Source: Rutpela maculata (lineage: Eukaryota > Arthropoda > Insecta > Coleoptera > Cerambycidae). From it: a stretch of DNA of 64,000 bases. Under the pieces are notes generated by a model that saw nothing but the letters and a program-made list of their open reading frames with translations, did no database searches and was not told where the DNA came from. Of the stretch, positions 59,713 through 64,000 are shown one piece after another. The stretch spans positions 279,726,088 through 279,790,087 of the forward strand of contig OW386286.2 of assembly GCA_936432065.2 (NCBI GenBank), in the 5' to 3' direction. The translations under genes and the position numbers were made by a program. The first letter of the stretch is position 1; each line of letters opens with the position of its first letter.

Positions 59713-59949
59713 ATAACTATTAGGTGTTCATGTATTTTTAATTAAACTCCATCCTTGTTCACAAGTTTCGTCATTCTGGCTTAGCTGTTAGCACTAGCGC
59801 CATGATTTTTTTATGAACGAAAATCCGTTTGAAATTAATTTCTTTTGTCCATTTGTTTAAATAATTCTTTTTCTTGAAAATTCGTCAAAAATCCTGTTTT
59901 CTGAGATCGGACTGGCGTCTGTTATACTCTTCGCAAAAACGAAGAGTAT

Positions 59950-60465
59950 ATTTAGTCCAGTCAACGGGGGGGGTGAAACTCTCTAACTTGAGTGCTAATG
60001 AATGGATTTTGATGAAACCTTGTGTAATGTGTTTGCAATGACGTTAATAAAAAAGTTGAAAAAAAGATTAGAGTAGGAAATGATCGGAAGAAAACACCTT
60101 TTATCACGGGTTCCGTAACTTGTAGAATTAGGTCAAAAATGAAAAAAAAAACAATGTATTTACCTTTTCTGGCCCAAAATAAGATGTTTTTACTCTTGTT
60201 AATTTTTTCGAAAAAAGCATGTTTTTCTAGATATGGTCACTCTAAAGTTCCAAAAAGTGGGGAAGAGGAAATGTAAATGTTGAAAAAAAAATCTGAAAAA
60301 TTCAGATGAATGTATGTATCATCGAAATCCAAGACTTTTTCATTTGTAACTTTTCTGTAAAGTTCGTTTTTACCGAGTTTTTCCGGAAAAACATGAAAAA
60401 CTACCTCTTTTTTTGAAATCGTAGCGCTTTAAAAATATGTAATTTAAAAATTTGAAAAAATTCAG
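59950..60465 (+). mobile_element. Family F repeat, single copy
   Basis: From 'agtccagtcaacgggg' to 'atgaaaaactacctctttttt'; the same sequence in reverse forms the arm at 24560-25055. No coding content. Confidence 0.65.
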
Positions 60466-61349
60466 ACGTATGCATTGAGGCCTTCTAAATATTCTTTGTC
60501 TCTTGGAATTTTTTTGTAACTTGCTAATTTTCCGAGTTACAGGCAGTTTTTCACCATGGATAATGGTCAAAGTTACCTTAAAGTGCCACACTAACCATAG
60601 TAATATTTATCTGGCATATAAAAAAAGAGGTACCGACAGTTTTTTTTTAGCTTGACTCTTGGCCCATGACTCACGGGTCAAGGTCAAGGGTCAGTGTGTC
60701 ATGATCAACGACACCTACTTACTCCAATTTGACTTTCTACCAAAGGACTGAGTCGCAATCGCTATAATAAGTGATATAGCTCATACGACCTTTGACCTTC
60801 AATATCTCGAAATTTAGGACATTTTGGTTTTTGTGGCCATAAGCACTTTTGATCAGGTAGTTATGGACTATAACGTACCAAATTTTCAGCCAAATCGACG
60901 GCTGTATGAAATCTCATGTATTGTGTCCGTGGTCCTTTGCATATTAGGTAGTCAATTTTATGTTTTTCATATCTTAGGTGTATAATTTAACAAACCCTAA
61001 TTTATTTAAACAAAGTAAATTTGTTTAAACAAATTAGGGTTCATTAGATAATACAGGTTAGATATCTAAAACAGAACATGTTATGGCTCTATTACAAAAA
61101 AAGCTGACTTCTCTGGCATATAGGTTCATTTAACAATTTTTTATTATTACATATTCTGAAAGAGCTTGGTGAGTATATTAAGTATGCCAAAAATTAGAAT
61201 TTACTGACGCCGCCTTCATGTATAAAAAAATTATTATTATTAAAAGTCGGCGCGCTTAAAAACGCTCGGGATAACCATGTAGTCGAGTTGTGACGTCAGA
61301 TGGCTGAACCGCCCAGTGAACACGGCTGTGAATGCAAGTTAGTAGAGTA
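60466..61349. other. No gene; hairpin at 60993-61041
   Basis: AACCCTAATTTATTTAAACA and its inverted copy (one mismatch) form a 49-bp hairpin. The stretch also holds 'ggtcctttgcatatt', faintly like a family D end. Otherwise nothing. Confidence 0.45.
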
Positions 61350-61954
61350 AAATCTGGAAGTAAAGTCGCTTAGTTTTCGAGAAAAAAAAACCGGCGTAGA
61401 ACCAAACCAGACTTAGTGGGATTCTTTAGTAAGATAATCGTGTACACGAAATCATTTTTTACATTTTTTGGTGGTCGAGAACTTTTTTATTTCGGAGAAA
61501 CTCAAAAAAATAGATTTTTAATGAAATATGTTTTTTAACGTCTCCACCGCTATATATCTGAAAATATTTGTGCTATCAAGCTATTTTTTTTCAGATTAAA
61601 GTAGACACAATAGCGCTTCGAACAACGTCCCACGTGAACCCGATTTATTATTTTTTTTAAGTTGAAAAAATAATAAGAAACTCAAACTTGTTATTTTCAG
61701 TAGCGTAATTTTAGACAATCGAAAAAAAAAATTATTTATGAAAATTTGTATATACATGCTGCATACAAATTGAAGCAAATAGTTGAAAAAAGTTTTTAGG
61801 ATAAAAATTTTTCATGTTTCGTTCATAGTATTGAGTCAGCGATTTTTTTTAACGGGCCAAAGTCATATTCGCGCTCGGCTGTAGCAAACCTGCCGACTGC
61901 AACGATCTGACGGTCCCGGTCGGGGTGTTTGTAGCAGTTTAAAGACGCAGTTAA

Positions 61955-62615
61955 GGCGCAGTTACACGGCGCGTGATTAGGCGAGCTTGGCTCGGCGAGT
62001 CACGAAACACGCGCCATGTGACATAGGCAATTTGGCATGGCTTGCGACTCGGGAGACGTTGCTCGCGTCTTCCATCTAGTTATCGGTAATTGCGCCTGAA
62101 GATCAGTCATCAGTCGATCCATGCAGTTTTGACGAGCCTACAATCCACAACCCCACACGAAATCTGCATTGGTTACGCGCCGTATTGACACATCTGGCTC
62201 GCTATCCGTTACACGGCGCGTGGTTTGCCGAACCACGCGCCAGGTTCGTGGATCGGCGAACCACGCGCCGTGTAACTGCGCCTTTCACACGGCGCGTGGT
62301 TCACCGATCCACGAACCTGGTGCGTGGTTCGGCAAACCACGCGCCGTGTAACGGATAGCGAGCCAGATGTGTCAATACGGCGCGTGACGAATGCAGATTT
62401 CGTGTGGGATTATGGATTGTAGGCTCGTCAAAACTGCATGGATAGACTGATGACTGATCTTCAGGCGCAGTTACCGACAACTAGATGAAAGACGCGAGCC
62501 GACGCGAGCAACGTCTCCCGAGTCGCAAGCCATGCCAAGTTGCCTATGTCACACGGCGCGTGTTTCGTGACTCGCCGAGCCAGGCTCGTCTAATCACGCG
62601 CCGTGTAACTGCGCC
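61955..62615. mobile_element. GC-rich double-unit palindrome flanked by TTAA
   Basis: 661 bp. GGCGCAGTTACACGGCGCG at the left end is matched inverted at the right, and TTAA flanks both ends (61951-61954, 62616-62619), the target used by piggyBac-type elements. The same terminus occurs inverted again at the centre (about 62265-62285), so each arm is itself a unit with inverted ends. GC content is far above the surroundings. The 60-codon frame at 62169-62351 comes from this composition. Confidence 0.8.
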
Positions 62616-62943
62616 TTAACTTATATCAATAGATACAAAACCAGTAGTGATCAAAAGCATCTACGGGATCAATATTATTGTTCAATATTTCATATATTGT
62701 ACAGTAGTATTGATCATATGTTAATAGTCTCCTTTTAATAATAAAAAGACAGGTAGATAGATATAAATACCTAATCTATAAATATCGATCAATGTTACTA
62801 ACTACCCACCTAATTAGTAAGTTTATTAGACATTTTTAAATGAATGAAAGTAAAAACGTACGCATAAAATGAGTTTTATTGTCGAAATAAATTTTCTATT
62901 TGGATAGATAAATATGTAGTATGTAGTTTATGTAGGCCCTACA

Positions 62944-63117
62944 TTAATAGCATTCTAATTCGTTCCTATCTGCCTCGAAATCTTTAATAATGTTGTTACA
63001 GGAACGACATTTACACTCGTTGCAACATTTTAGGCCTTCCTTAAAACAAGCACATTTTCGATTGTCACAATTTTTATCCGAAAAATGAATACTTAATGAT
63101 TTCGACAACCGCCACTT
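62944..63117 (-). pseudogene. CXC-type cysteine-rich C-terminal fragment
   Basis: Minus-strand frame ending TAA at 62944-62946. The last 58 codons include IHFSDKNCDNRKCACFKEG, then LKCCNECKCRSCNN and an acidic end DFEADRNELECY. C-x4-C-x-C-x6-C-C-x2-C-x-C-x2-C followed by NN is the spacing of a CXC half-repeat as in tesmin/TSO1 and MSL2 proteins, which bind zinc and DNA. A stop lies just upstream (63118), so the N-terminus is lost or on another exon. It lies inside structure J. It could belong to a transposon protein or be a host exon; I favour the transposon. Confidence 0.55.
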
Positions 63118-63665
63118 CTACGCGACTAATCTGACCAACCCTGCATGCGAGGTGTATTAATTGCGTCCCAATGTCGCATTTAGCGCTGATAAAAAAAATC
63201 GCTGTTGCAACACGGTACATTTTAGGAAAAAAATATATTGTTTCAAAAACTTTTGTGATTATTAGGCTTTATTTTCTTCGCTGCATGTATGTAAATATTT
63301 TCAAAAATAAAAAGTTTATCCACTTATGAAGATTTCAATACATAAAATGTATATTTTTAGTTTATCTGATATTTAGAGAAATTAAAGTGCGAATTGTGCC
63401 CAAACCGTTTATATTGGTAAAAGCGCTGCAGTGTATGCTTTAATTTGACACAAAACAAATTTCGGTACCTTTAATAGTTTTAAAGATATGGCGGTGGAAA
63501 CAAAAAAAACAATTTTATTTAAAAATACATTTTTTTAACTTTTTATTGATTTAAAAAGTTCGAGACCACAAAAAAATGTCGTAAAATATGATTTCATATG
63601 CCCGGTGACATACTCAAAGGAACCTAACATGTTTGACCTGGTTCTACGCCAAAAAAAAAAGACAC

Positions 63666-64000
63666 AATAGACTTACGAAATCGCTGCTCTAATATAGGTA
63701 TCGGCGCACGCCAAGTGATCAATTTACTTTTTTTTATCGGCCTGTTTTGTCAGTTTAAACGAATATAGCAACTAAGCATGAGGCTGGTTCCCGTATATTA
63801 GCCAATATTAGAAATGTATGAAGTAATGGTAGAAAGTAATGGTAGATGCCTACTTTGCTTCAAGTAGGTATTACATTTGCATGCTGGTTGTAGGAGTAAC
63901 TATCTTCTCTATCGTATCCACCCGTAAACCTGATCTAGAATGACTTTAGTAATAATTATTTTGTAGTTACTTTGTAATGACATGACAGTGCAAAATAGTC
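63666..64000. other. No recognisable gene
   Basis: About 335 bases, AT-rich, with 'gtagaaagtaatgg' duplicated near 63820. Nothing else identified. Confidence 0.4.

Larger units (their letters stand above)
61350..63665. mobile_element. Inverted-repeat structure J, 2.3 kb
   Basis: Left 61370-61870 and right 63180-63665 are diverged inverted copies. Shared words: 'ggcgtagaacca', 'acgaaatca.tttt.aca', 'tttttggtggtc', 'ccaccgc.atat', 'cagcgatttttttta'. It encloses a TTAA-flanked GC-rich palindrome and a CXC-type motif on the minus strand. J may be an old TIR transposon whose gene ended with that motif. Confidence 0.55.

Noticed and set aside
62169..62351. 60-codon frame rich in Arg and Ala
   Set aside because: A by-product of the GC-rich palindrome.

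Overview
The window looks like repeat-dominated nuclear DNA of an insect. It is AT-rich. It carries Tc1/mariner-type, hAT-type and Penelope-like elements, Jockey-type LINEs, a Gypsy LTR element and a 5S-derived SINE, together with cysteine-rich 'LPPT..AAAR.H' proteins that I know only as uncharacterised arthropod ORFs. I found no intact host gene, tRNA, functional rRNA or CRISPR array. Almost every recognisable coding stretch is a broken transposon gene, and many short open frames lie inside repeats or palindromes. I cannot name the species; a beetle is a guess.

Layout. 0.2-6.4 kb: a degenerate 154-bp tandem repeat, a LINE/SINE tail and four inverted-repeat (MITE-like) elements. 6.9-14.3 kb: a 2.1-kb palindrome built from a hairpin-ended repeat called here family A, a broken cysteine-rich gene at 9.1-9.7 kb, more family A copies, and a mirrored block of two further repeats (B, C). 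16-17.4 kb: a 547-bp foldback and a 124-bp minisatellite. 19.2-21.4 kb: a 5'-truncated Gypsy pol with polypurine tract and start of the 3' LTR. 23.1-25.1 kb: a hAT element (perfect 8-bp target duplication) inside one repeat and carrying another. 26.4-27.5 kb: a THAP-domain relic and a 5S-headed SINE with a 15-bp duplication. 29.0-32.9 kb: a mariner-like transposon whose transposase has an intron and is split by a 2.2-kb inverted-repeat element that itself holds a Penelope GIY-YIG domain and a possible hammerhead ribozyme relic. 33.5-40.8 kb: more family A, a foldback with a second SINE, a small hAT MITE and a DDE transposase relic. 41.4-44.6 kb: another transposase relic and a large inverted repeat with two hAT insertions. 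45.5-50.3 kb: a TA-flanked element, then a 3.1-kb TIR element (K) coding for the cysteine-rich protein and split by element L, which appears to carry THAP-like and SWIM-like gene remains facing each other. 53-59 kb: two LINE reverse transcriptase relics, one split by a TA-flanked insertion and one ending at a family A copy, and a second Penelope nuclease relic. 60-63.7 kb: an inverted-repeat structure (J) enclosing a GC-rich double palindrome flanked by TTAA and a CXC-type cysteine motif on the minus strand.

The genes do not form a pathway. What the window records is nested transposition. The order can be read in several places because removing an insertion, together with one copy of its duplication or apparent duplication, rejoins a target reading frame or matches an uninterrupted paralogue. 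All family assignments rest on my reading of motifs and pairwise matches within the window; no database search was possible.
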